Source: UBA8079 sp049601915
GTDB taxonomy: Bacteria; Pseudomonadota; Alphaproteobacteria; UBA6615
NCBI GenBank assembly: GCA_049601915.1
Contig: JBMYRB010000009.1
Coordinates: 7,038-71,037, forward strand
DNA length: 64,000 nucleotides
Direction: 5' to 3'
The translations under genes and the position numbers were made by a program. Positions within the stretch are counted from its first letter, which is position 1; the number at the start of each line of letters is the position of its first letter. Below, in pieces: positions 1-7,763 of the stretch. Below the pieces are notes generated by a model that saw only the letters and a list, made by a program, of their open reading frames with translations, did no database searches and had not been told where the DNA came from.

Positions 1-116
1 ACGAGCGGCAGCTCGGCCGCACGGAGCCGGCTGATCGCCGACGGATTGACCCCCAGGGCGGTGGCGAGACCGCGCTGGGTCTTGCCGGGCTTCGCCAGCC
101 CATCGCATCGAGTTGT
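1..116 (-). CDS. Phage-repressor-like HTH fragment (partial, no start codon)
   Basis: Reading leftwards from about 104, the minus strand encodes a stretch containing KPGKTQRGLATALGVNPSAI. This matches the Cro/CI-type helix-turn-helix that opens many LexA-like (S24) phage repressors. The frame runs off the window at base 1. A TAG at 117-119 lies just upstream in this frame and there is no ATG, GTG or TTG after it, so the gene is either 5'-truncated or frameshifted near its start. It diverges from the small HTH gene at 217, the usual layout of a phage immunity region. Identity rests on one motif only. Confidence 0.4.
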
Positions 117-166
117 CTACCGAGATTGGAAATTCCGCATGCATTGGGTGGCGAAATGCGTAAAAT

Positions 167-181
167 GTTCTTGTTTTGTTC
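167..181 (+). promoter_or_regulatory. Candidate LexA (SOS) box, GTTC-N7-GTTC
   Basis: GTTC at 167-170 and GTTC at 178-181 are separated by exactly seven bases. This is the direct-repeat LexA operator known from Alphaproteobacteria. It lies in an AT-rich gap 35 bases upstream of the GTG start at 217. The eight-base pattern should occur about twice by chance in 64 kb over both strands, so its position between divergent phage-like genes is the main support. Confidence 0.4.
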
Positions 182-216
182 TTTCATGTTTTCAGTCTAA
201 CAAGGGGAGACGACCT

Positions 217-579
217 GTGTCGAAATTTCGCCGCAACCGGCCGGACCTGCAATGGCCGCCGCGATCAGAGGAGGAAATGCTGGCCTGGCAACGGGCCGTG
301 GGGACCGATCTGGAGATCGCCCGGCTGCTCGGCCTGAGCCGGGCCAGTATCTACGGGCAACGCATGAAATTCGGGGTGGCGGCGCTGCCCCGCAAGAAAC
401 GCGCGTGGGTGCGTGAGCGGCGTGCCGGCAGCCGGATCACCAAGACGGCGATGCGCCGGCTCTATGCCGGTCGCGAGTATGAGGATTGGGCGGGGCAGCG
501 CTCGCCGATGGTTCAGGCGCGGGGGCAAATTCCCCCGCGGGTGCTGGAGCCGGTGCCGATGTATCAGGCGGCGGAGTAA
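217..579 (+). CDS. Small HTH protein, phage-like, hypothetical
   Basis: This is a 120-residue basic protein of unknown function. The GTG at 217 is chosen because AAGGGGAGA (202-210) sits directly before it and the coding pattern begins there; the frame upstream is not protein-like. Residues about 30-55 (TDLEIARLLGLSRASIYGQR) form a helix-turn-helix, suggesting DNA binding. The rest is rich in Arg and Lys. It lies downstream of a LexA-type box and opposite a repressor-like fragment, and is followed four bases later by a second phage-type gene. A role in a prophage remnant's control region is inferred from context only. Confidence 0.55.
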   Translation: MSKFRRNRPDLQWPPRSEEEMLAWQRAVGTDLEIARLLGLSRASIYGQRMKFGVAALPRKKRAWVRERRAGSRITKTAMRRLYAGREYEDWAGQRSPMVQARGQIPPRVLEPVPMYQAAE

Positions 580-583
580 CCCG

Positions 584-1160
584 GTGGCGCGTGCGGGCAG
601 AAAACGAAAGCTGGATGCGGTGCGCCGCAAGACGACGCGGACCGAACGCCTGCCGGCCGTCGCCGGGACACCGGAATTCTATGCCCGGCGCGCGCTCGTC
701 GTCGGCGCGGCGGGTGCGCGCGATCCGCGTTCCGGCGATCCGCTCGGCATCCTCCGTCTATCAGGGCATATCAGGCAGTCGCAGATGGATGCGGGGTGGA
801 TCTACACAGTCATGCGCTGGCGAGCCTTCGGCAAGTCGACGCCCTACACCCATATCTATGAACGCTACGCCAGCGGGCTCACGGACATGAATTCCGGGGG
901 CGCCAACCTGTATCCCGATGAGGACGCCCGGGCGGGACATTTTCGCGCGCGGCGACAATGTGTTGCGCAATGCCGGTCGGCTTGCCTGGTCGGAGACCCG
1001 CCGGGTGAGTTTCGAGCATCGACTGCCGGGCTGTTGCTGGCGCAGCAAGGCCGATGCGATCGAACGTGCGGCATTGCTGTGCGGGCTGGACGCCCTGGCC
1101 CTGGCATATGGGCGGGGCGACAAGAATTCCGACGCGGCCCGCGCGACGAAACTACCCTAG
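584..1160 (+). pseudogene. Phage-like hypothetical gene, frameshifted
   Basis: A GTG at 584, four bases after the preceding stop, opens a basic protein (VARAGRKRK...) with the look of phage-associated hypothetical proteins in Alphaproteobacteria. The frame stays protein-like to about 925 (LYPDEDARA). The convincing continuation (ARGDNVLRNAGRLAW, then AALLCGLDALALAYGRGD) lies in the +1 frame and stops at 1158-1160. The switch falls in the GC run near 927-936, so one inserted or lost base there splits the gene. Without the shift the frame runs on antisense through the next gene to 1456, which is not credible. Function unknown. Confidence 0.5.
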
Positions 1161-1168
1161 CGAATATC

Positions 1169-2101
1169 CTAGAGCCCGCCGTCTTCCTGGCGTGCCTCAT
1201 AGGCTTTGACCCCGGCATAGGCCATGGCCAGCAGCGGGTCATCGATGCCGACCGCGCGGGCCGTCGTGAGCAGCATGCCGAGGATATGTTCACCCTCGGA
1301 GCGGTTGCCCGCTTCCACATCGCGCAGCATGGAGGTGGCGTATTTGGACTCCGGATCCGCGAACAATGCGCGGTAGTTCTCCATGAAGGCGTCGCTCGGC
1401 GGATAGCCCGAACGTTTCGCGACATCGGCCGTGGTTTCCAGGAAATGCCGGAATAGGGAGGCGCCCTCGGGTGTGCGCACGATCTGCCCGACATTGGCGC
1501 GCATGAGCGTGGTCATGCCCGCGGCCGTGGCCAGATGGACCATCTTTTCCCACATCTCCTGCATGGCGTTCTCCAGCGCCACGGGCTCGAGCCCGACCGC
1601 GCCGTCGAGGGCCTCGCGCAGGGCTGCGACCCGATCGCTGATCCCGCCGGCCTGTTCACCGAAGTTTAGCCAGCGCCAGTCGTTCATGTGCCTGATCAGC
1701 CCGTCGGACTGGCGGGCGGCGGAAATTTTGACGGTCCCGGCAAGGACATGTTCGGCGCCCAGCCGGTCGTTCAGGATCTGGATATGGCCCAGCCCGTTGA
1801 GGATCGGGAAGACCATCGTCTCCGCCCCGACACCGGGTGTGATGGCGGCGATCGCGTCGTCGAGGTCGTAGGCCTTGCAGGTCAGCAGGATGAGGTCATA
1901 GTCCGGCGTCAGCTTGGCCTGGCCGATGGCCTTCACCTCCCCGGCGAAGTCGCCATAGGTGCTTTCGAGACGCAATCCCTCGCGGGTGAGCCGTTCGCGC
2001 GTCGCATCGCGGACCAGGAACGTGACATCGCGCCCGGCCTCGGTGAGCCGCCCGCCGACATAGCCGCCGATGGCGCCGGCCCCCAGAATCAAAAACTTCA
2101 T
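1169..2101 (-). CDS. Ketopantoate reductase family protein (ApbA/PanE-like)
   Basis: This is a 310-residue NAD(P)-dependent reductase of the 2-dehydropantoate 2-reductase fold. It opens with a Rossmann motif (MKFLILGAGAIGGYVGGRL) and has the C-terminal helical domain. The ATG at 2101 is preferred over a GTG three codons upstream because GGGGAGG lies 8 bases before it. The catalytic Lys is present in a WEKMV context, but the family's usual Asn four residues later is Ala here (WEKMVHLA), so true ketopantoate reduction is doubtful. It diverges from the enolase-superfamily gene at 2173. A second family member sits at 34567-35541. Confidence 0.8.
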   Translation of the reverse strand: MKFLILGAGAIGGYVGGRLTEAGRDVTFLVRDATRERLTREGLRLESTYGDFAGEVKAIGQAKLTPDYDLILLTCKAYDLDDAIAAITPGVGAETMVFPILNGLGHIQILNDRLGAEHVLAGTVKISAARQSDGLIRHMNDWRWLNFGEQAGGISDRVAALREALDGAVGLEPVALENAMQEMWEKMVHLATAAGMTTLMRANVGQIVRTPEGASLFRHFLETTADVAKRSGYPPSDAFMENYRALFADPESKYATSMLRDVEAGNRSEGEHILGMLLTTARAVGIDDPLLAMAYAGVKAYEARQEDGGL

Positions 2102-2172
2102 GCCTCGCACCTCCCCATGCTTCGTCTATTGTATCGGCTCTGCACGCCGGAAACACAGACGAAGGCTGGATC

Positions 2173-3255
2173 ATGAAAATTACCGGGACAGATATTACCC
2201 TGCTGGCGGTGCCCCTGCGCCGCCCGATCCGCACCTCGGTGCATGATTTCTCCCACGCCCACACGGTGCTGGTGCAGATGCACACGGATGAAGGCCTGAC
2301 CGGGATGGGCTGGTGTTTCGCCTTCGAGGAACGCAAGGCCGCCGCCCTGGCATTGCTGGCCGAAGACCTGGCCGCGCTCTATGCCGGGCGCGACCCGCGC
2401 GCGGTGTGGGACAATCACGCCGTGGCCTGGAAGGACATGAACTTCCTGGGCCATGCCGGCGCGTCGATGATCGCATTATCGGGGCTCGACACGGCGTGCT
2501 GGGAGCTGGCGGCGCTGGCTGCCGACGTACCGCTCTATCGCCATCTCGGCGGTGCGGCGACCCGGGTCGAGACCTATGCGTCCTCGGCCCTCTGGCTCGA
2601 CCGGTCGATCGACGCGCTCACCACCGAGGCGCAGGCGCTGGTGGCCGACGGCCACCGGGCCATGAAGGTGCGCGTGGGCCAGGCGGACTACATGAAGGAT
2701 GTCGAGCGGGTCCGCCATGTGCGCGAGGCTGTAGGGCTGGATATCACCCTGATGGTGGATGCCAACCAGGCCTGGCCGGAATCGGTTGCGATCCGGGCGG
2801 GGCGTGAATTCGAGGCGTTGGACATTTTCTGGCTGGAAGAGCCGGTCTTCTACACCGATATCGAGGGCTGCGCGCGGATTGCCGCGGCGTTGGACATGCG
2901 GGTGGCGACGGGAGAGACGTCCTACGGCTCTGCCGCGATGAAGCAACATCTGGATGCCTGCGCGGCCGATGTCCTGATGCCCGATCTGCAGCGGATGGGC
3001 GGGATCACGGATTATCTGAATACCTGTGCCCTGTGCGCCGCTTACGAACAGCCCGTGTCGTCGCATCTGTTTACCGAAGCCTCAGCCCATGTACTCGCGG
3101 CCCAGCCCCACGCGCTGATGCTGGAGCATATGGAATGGTGGGAAGAGCTGTTCACCGATCCGCTAGTGGTCGAGGAAGGTGCCGTGGTGATGCCGGACGG
3201 ACCGGGGCTCGGGCTGAGCCTCGCGCCCGATGCATTGGAGAAATTTGCGGTTTAG
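2173..3255 (+). CDS. Mandelate racemase / muconate lactonizing enzyme family protein
   Basis: This 360-residue enolase-superfamily enzyme would abstract the alpha-proton of a carboxylate substrate using Mg2+. The N-terminal capping domain is followed by a barrel with metal ligands D196 (LMVDANQAW), E222 (WLEEPV) and E248 (ATGETS), and a D271/H298 pair typical of the mandelate racemase subgroup. The KxK motif reads K165-V-R167, so the second Lys is Arg. That keeps the His-Asp face but changes the other base. The likely class is an acid-sugar dehydratase or racemase; the substrate cannot be read from sequence. It is divergent from the 1169-2101 reductase. Confidence 0.85.
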   Translation: MKITGTDITLLAVPLRRPIRTSVHDFSHAHTVLVQMHTDEGLTGMGWCFAFEERKAAALALLAEDLAALYAGRDPRAVWDNHAVAWKDMNFLGHAGASMIALSGLDTACWELAALAADVPLYRHLGGAATRVETYASSALWLDRSIDALTTEAQALVADGHRAMKVRVGQADYMKDVERVRHVREAVGLDITLMVDANQAWPESVAIRAGREFEALDIFWLEEPVFYTDIEGCARIAAALDMRVATGETSYGSAAMKQHLDACAADVLMPDLQRMGGITDYLNTCALCAAYEQPVSSHLFTEASAHVLAAQPHALMLEHMEWWEELFTDPLVVEEGAVVMPDGPGLGLSLAPDALEKFAV

Positions 3256-3324
3256 TTAACCCGCCTGACGATCGCGATTTTCGGGCTCACCCGGCTCCTG
3301 CAACTGCATGATGCGATACTGAAG

Positions 3325-3880
3325 CTAGTCGGTCGTGCAAGGCCAGCGTACGGTGGCATCGAAGCCGGGCAGGGAATCCAACCGATCCATATTCGCTATG
3401 TACGGCGGAATCATCAGCACCTTGGGGTAAGCGGCACCCTGCAGGAGCCGCGCCATCATCGGCGCCTGCATATCGCTCGTGTTGAACGACACGATGAGCA
3501 GGTCGTCGAGATCCTGGTTGATGTTCAGATTGTCGGAGAGTTCGCTCTGGCGTTCGCAAACGGTGCATATGAGTACGGCCAGATCCACCTCCTGCGGTCG
3601 CAAGGCGACCCGGCCTTCGTCGAGGCGGGAGGCGGACAGGGTGCTTTCGATCAACCCAAGCATCCTGGAGACCGCACCGCGAATCCGTGAATGGCGTTTT
3701 TCCAGTTCCGGCGTTTCGATGGTGTCTATCCGGCGCTCCACCCGCTGTGCCACGCCGTCGATGATGGCCAGCGGCGTGCGGAACTCGTGGGAGGCCATCG
3801 AGATGAACTTGCGCTGGAGGGCGTTGAAATCTTTTTCCTTCTCCAGGGCGGTTTCAAGCTGGGCAGCGGGCAGTCGCGAC
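3325..3880 (-). pseudogene. Sensor histidine kinase remnant (HisKA only)
   Basis: The minus strand carries a clear dimerisation/phosphoacceptor domain: a short coiled segment (LETALEKEKDFNALQRKFIS), then SHEFRTPLAIIDG with the phospho-His, then the second HisKA helix ending near SRLDEGRVALRP. After about 110 codons the sequence becomes unrelated and stops at 3325, with no HATPase N, G1 or G2 boxes. The homology continues upstream of the first in-frame ATG (3798), but no start codon or sensor domain follows. It therefore looks like an internal kinase piece that lost both ends. Confidence 0.65.
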
Positions 3881-4177
3881 GGCGCATGCTGGAAGACCTG
3901 GGCTTGCGCCCGATCATCACCGTCGCGCGCGCCAACGACCTCGGCACCGAAATCCAGGCGGTGCGCAACGCGCTGGTGCGCTGTTGGTTCGACGGGCCTG
4001 GGACGACGCGCGGGGGTGTGGCGGGACCGGCTCCATCACGACGCGGCTTCCCACGGGGCCGATGCGTTCCGGATGTTCGCGGTAGGCTACCGTCCGCCCG
4101 GGCCGTCGCAGGTTTTCCCGGCGAGTGCGGGCATGGACTGGGACCCGTTCGGCTGAGAGTGCCGCCTGTACTTATCG
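3881..4177. other. Non-coding or eroded stretch between kinase remnant and glcG-like gene
   Basis: About 300 bases with no convincing gene. Open frames exist on both strands because of high GC. A short plus-strand stretch (LGLRPIITVARANDLGTEIQ, about 3900-3960) has protein-like composition but no start signal and no family I recognise. I read the stretch as eroded coding DNA continuous with the kinase remnant. Confidence 0.35.
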
Positions 4178-4603
4178 TCAGAACGTCTCCGCGCCCTCGA
4201 AACCGGCCAGCCCGGCGTTGGCGCAGATGCGGTCTTCGTCGCCCGTGCCCGAGCCGACTCCGACGCCGCCGACGCAGATGCCGTCGACGATGATCGGCAG
4301 GCCGCCGGGCAGGTTGATGCGCTTGCCCTGGGTGGCGACGGCGAGGCGGATGTCCGGCCCCTCGGGGATCACGCCGGTCGGGCAGCGGTAAATGGCGGAC
4401 GTCGCGGCCTTGGCGATGGCGGTGTCGTTGGACAGCGCAAACGCCCCGTCCATACGCATGAAGGCGAGCAGATGCCCGCCGTCATCGACCACGGCGATGC
4501 ATTCGGGCACGCCGATCTCTTCGGCCTTGGCGGTGGCGCCGCGGATGATCTTGCGCGCGCCCGCGACGGTGAGCTTGGCGTGGGGGACGAGGTCGTCACT
4601 CAT
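4178..4603 (-). CDS. GlcG/HbpS-like heme-binding family protein
   Basis: This is a 141-residue protein of the GlcG/HbpS (DUF336) fold. Hallmarks are the strand ECIAVVDDGGHLLAFMRMDGA and the Gly-rich C-terminus (GGLPIIVDGICVGGVGVGSG), followed by the short helix with DEDRICANAG. Relatives include the GlcG protein of glycolate operons and the heme-binding HbpS; most have no known activity. It starts at an ATG at 4603, 36 bases after a small membrane-protein gene on the same strand. A second member lies at 32920-33348, which suggests the family recurs beside catabolic genes in this genome. Confidence 0.85.
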   Translation of the reverse strand: MSDDLVPHAKLTVAGARKIIRGATAKAEEIGVPECIAVVDDGGHLLAFMRMDGAFALSNDTAIAKAATSAIYRCPTGVIPEGPDIRLAVATQGKRINLPGGLPIIVDGICVGGVGVGSGTGDEDRICANAGLAGFEGAETF

Positions 4604-4639
4604 GATGGGTTCTCCGAATGGGGTGATGTGGGCTGTGCA

Positions 4640-5107
4640 TCAGGCCTCGCCGGACTTCACGAAGCGCGCATAGGCGAAAACGCCGCGCACGCCGCCGATC
4701 GACAGCAGGAGCGGGACCAGCAGGACGGTCGCCTGGATACGCTGGAGCGTGGCCTGCAGGTCGACCTCGTGGACGCGCGAGGTGACGACGAACATGTCGA
4801 AAAGGACGAGGACCAGAATCGCGATCGCCGACACGCGGGACCCCTTCCAGTTGGCCGTGGCGAGGCCGGCATAGATCAGCGCGAAGAAGAGCTGGATGGT
4901 GGCCGGGATGAGCCGGTCGCCGCCGGTCACGCTCGGGTCGCCGGAGAGCTGAATCAGGATCACCGCGCCCAGCAGGAAATGCATGGCGACCATGATCCAC
5001 GCCGCGAAGGTGCCGTTGCGCAGGGCCTGGAGCGCCTGATCGGGCGTGTTCGTGAGCGGATAAAAAATGCGCTGCAGCAGCGCTAGGGTTTTTGACGGGA
5101 ACGACAT
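4640..5107 (-). CDS. Four-helix integral membrane protein, hypothetical
   Basis: This is a 155-residue protein with about four hydrophobic segments: WIMVAMHFLLGAVILIQL, ATIQLFFALIYAGLAT, VSAIAILVLVLFDMFVV and TVLLVPLLLSIGGV. It is probably in the inner membrane. The ATG at 5107 is chosen because the upstream part of the longer frame is Arg-rich and not protein-like. No catalytic motif is visible and I do not recognise the family. It precedes the glcG-like gene on the same strand by 36 bases and is divergent from cardiolipin synthase; the 298-base gap between them should hold both promoters. Confidence 0.6.
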   Translation of the reverse strand: MSFPSKTLALLQRIFYPLTNTPDQALQALRNGTFAAWIMVAMHFLLGAVILIQLSGDPSVTGGDRLIPATIQLFFALIYAGLATANWKGSRVSAIAILVLVLFDMFVVTSRVHEVDLQATLQRIQATVLLVPLLLSIGGVRGVFAYARFVKSGEA

Positions 5108-5405
5108 GCCCCGATCCAAGCACCGACGCCGCATCCGGGCAATGCTTAAGATTGATTTCCTTCGCCTTGGCACGTCCTTCGCCCGAACAGTGAAATAGTG
5201 TTTTGTGATCTCAGGAAAAACTGGGTGTTTAACCCGTCGCGGCGCCAACCCGCGGCCCGTGATCGCCTGTCGAATGGCGACGGGGCACCGTCGCCGGATT
5301 GAAAGGCTTGGAGCGTCCGCGTGGGCTTGAAACATGGGGTCGTCGCGGTCAGTGTGCACATCCCGCGAAACAGGTGAGCTCCGGGCTCCGGGAAATTCAG
5401 GACCG

Positions 5406-6830
5406 ATGCTGGAACTGTTAGCCTTCTACTGGCCGTTTGCGACGACCCTGGTGGTTGGCGTCATTCCAATCGTGCTCGCGGCCACGGTGATCCTCTACAA
5501 GCGCAACGAGAATGCGGCGATCGCCTGGGTCGGCCTCATCCTGCTGTCGCCGGGTATCGGCTCGGTCACCTATCTGCTGTTCGGGATCAACCGCATCAGG
5601 CGCCGCGCCATGCGGACCCGGCCGCCATCGGGCGCGCCGGTTGGCGCCCGTGGCGGGGAAACACGGGCTGTCGGGCCCGACGCGGTAAAAGCCATCGACC
5701 GCCTGATCGATAATCTCGCGCCGAACCCGGCCGTTGGCGGCAACCGGATCCAGCTGTTGCGCGACGGCGATGAGGTCTACCCGGCCATGATCGCGGCCAT
5801 CGACGGGGCCAGCCGATCGGTCATGTTGTCGGCCTATATCTTCAAGCGTGATGCCGCCGGGCTGGACTTCGTCGCGGCGCTCGACCGCGCCCGGGCGCGG
5901 GGTATCGAGGTGCGGGTCCTGGTCGACGGGGTCGGCCAGATGTATTCGTTTCCCTCGATCATCGCGTCGTTGCGGCGCGCCGAGATACCTTTTGCGCGAT
6001 ACATGCATTCGTTCTGGCCTTGGCGGATGCCGTATCTCAACCTGCGCAGCCATCGGAAAATCCTGGTGGTGGACGGCGAGACGGGTTTTACCGGCGGCGT
6101 CAACATCTCCCAGGACAACCGGCTCGCCGAAAACCCCCGGCGCGCGGTACGTGACCTGCATTTTCGGATTTCCGGTCCCGTCGTGGGTCAGTTGTCGGAC
6201 GCATTCGCCGACGACTGGACCTTTACGACCGGCGAGACGCTGTTGGGTGAGCAGTGGTTTCCCGCGCTCGCCGCACAGGGCGATGTCGTCGCCCGCGCAA
6301 TCCCCACCGGCCCTCATGAGCCGATCGATCGGACAAGATGGATCCTCCATGCCGCGATCCTCGAGGCGCGGGAGAGGATTCTTATCCAGACACCATATTT
6401 TCTGCCCGACGAGATTCTGGTCTCGGCTTTGCGCATCGCATCAATCAAGGGCGTGAAAATCGACATCCTGATTCCTGCGCGCAGCAATCTCCGGTTTGTC
6501 GATTGGGCAGTCCGCGCGCGCCTCGATGAACTCCTACATGACGGCTGCAATATCTGGCTGGGAACCCAACCCTTCAATCACGCCAAGCTGTTCATGGTGG
6601 ACCGGGCGTGGGCCCTCATCGGGTCGTCGAACTGGGACCCAAGGAGCCTGCGGCTAAACTTCGAGCTGAATGTCGAGTGTTGCAACACGGCTTTCGTGGA
6701 TGAATTGTCGAAGGCGTTCGCGGCGGAACGAAATGAGGCCCGCCGCCTGACACTCGAAGAGCTTCAGGCGCGTTCCTTACCTGTGCGGCTGCGTGATGGC
6801 GTGGCAAGATTGTTCTCGCCGTATCTTTAA
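5406..6830 (+). CDS. cls: Cardiolipin synthase (phospholipase D superfamily)
   Basis: This 474-residue membrane enzyme would make cardiolipin by phosphatidyl transfer at the inner membrane. Two N-terminal hydrophobic helices (YWPFATTLVVGVIPIVLAAT and AAIAWVGLILLSPGIGSVTY) form the PLDc_N anchor. Two HKD motifs follow: H216-R-K-ILVVDGETGFTGG and H392-A-K-LFMVDRAWALIGSSN, each with the trailing Gly/Ser-Asn signature. Length is normal for ClsA-type enzymes. The ATG at 5406 is used because the upstream extension lacks the helix and looks non-coding. The hydrolase gene follows 15 bases later and may be co-transcribed. Confidence 0.93.
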   Translation: MLELLAFYWPFATTLVVGVIPIVLAATVILYKRNENAAIAWVGLILLSPGIGSVTYLLFGINRIRRRAMRTRPPSGAPVGARGGETRAVGPDAVKAIDRLIDNLAPNPAVGGNRIQLLRDGDEVYPAMIAAIDGASRSVMLSAYIFKRDAAGLDFVAALDRARARGIEVRVLVDGVGQMYSFPSIIASLRRAEIPFARYMHSFWPWRMPYLNLRSHRKILVVDGETGFTGGVNISQDNRLAENPRRAVRDLHFRISGPVVGQLSDAFADDWTFTTGETLLGEQWFPALAAQGDVVARAIPTGPHEPIDRTRWILHAAILEARERILIQTPYFLPDEILVSALRIASIKGVKIDILIPARSNLRFVDWAVRARLDELLHDGCNIWLGTQPFNHAKLFMVDRAWALIGSSNWDPRSLRLNFELNVECCNTAFVDELSKAFAAERNEARRLTLEELQARSLPVRLRDGVARLFSPYL

Positions 6831-6845
6831 GAACCGAGACATGCG

Positions 6846-7757
6846 ATGAGCGAAGGCCGGATCGAGCAACAGGAATACTGGACGCAGAAGGGCGACGTGC
6901 GGCTGTTTGTGTTCCGCAAACGCTTGGCCGGAGCGCCGGCTGACGCGCCGGTGCTGTTTCTGGTGCATGGGTCGTCATTATGCGCGCGCACGGGGTTCGA
7001 CCTCGTGGTTCCCGGGAAACCGGGCTTCTCCATGATGGACTGGTTCGCCGCACGGGGCTTCGATGTCTGGACGATGGACCATGAGAATTATGGCCGCTCC
7101 GACCGCACCGCCAGCAACTCCGACATCGCGAGCGGGGCGGATGACCTGGCGGCCGCGATGTCGATCGTCGAGGCGGAGACGGGACAGAAACGGTTCCATT
7201 TCTTCGGCAGTTCGTCGGGCGCCCTGCGGGCCGGCCTGTTCGCGACCCGCCACCCCGGGAATGTGCGTTCGCTAACGCTCGACGCCTTTGTGTGGACCGG
7301 CGAGGGGTCGCCGACGCTCGAGAAGCGGCGCGAGAATCTCGATCACTTCCGGGCGCACCCCACCCGCGACGTCGACCGGGCCTTTTTTCACTCGATCTTC
7401 AACCGCGACCGGGTCGGGCTGATCGAAGAAGGTGTAGCGGATGCGTTTGCCGACGCCGAGCTGGAATACGGCACGACCATGCCGACCGGCACCTATCTGG
7501 ACATGTGCGCCAACCTTCCGGTTGTCGACCCCGACCTGATCGATTGCCCGGTGCTCATCCTGCGCGGCGAGCATGACGGCATCGCCACGGAAGAGGATAT
7601 CGTCGGGTTTTTCGGGGCCCTGCGGTCCGATGACAAACAGATGGTCGTGCTGCCCGATCAGGCGCATGTAGGCACGCTGGGCGTGAACCGTCATCGCTTC
7701 TTTCATGTATTGCTGGGGTTTCTGACGCTCCCCGAGCGTCAGGCCGCTGTAGCCTGA
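6846..7757 (+). CDS. Alpha/beta-fold hydrolase
   Basis: This is a 303-residue serine hydrolase with a complete triad pattern: oxyanion region LFLVHGSSL, nucleophile elbow FFGSSSGAL, acid in RGEHDGIATEED and His in DQAHVGTLG. It lacks a signal peptide, so it is cytoplasmic. The substrate is unknown; the fold covers esterases, lactonases and C-C hydrolases. It lies 15 bases behind cls on the same strand and converges with the polyprenyl synthase gene, whose stop is six bases away. Confidence 0.85.
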   Translation: MSEGRIEQQEYWTQKGDVRLFVFRKRLAGAPADAPVLFLVHGSSLCARTGFDLVVPGKPGFSMMDWFAARGFDVWTMDHENYGRSDRTASNSDIASGADDLAAAMSIVEAETGQKRFHFFGSSSGALRAGLFATRHPGNVRSLTLDAFVWTGEGSPTLEKRRENLDHFRAHPTRDVDRAFFHSIFNRDRVGLIEEGVADAFADAELEYGTTMPTGTYLDMCANLPVVDPDLIDCPVLILRGEHDGIATEEDIVGFFGALRSDDKQMVVLPDQAHVGTLGVNRHRFFHVLLGFLTLPERQAAVA

Positions 7758-7763
7758 CGGGGC

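Noticed and set aside
413..1456. Single 347-codon plus-strand gene
   Set aside because: Only 584 to about 925 looks like protein; the rest is out of frame with the real tail or antisense to the reductase at 1169-2101.
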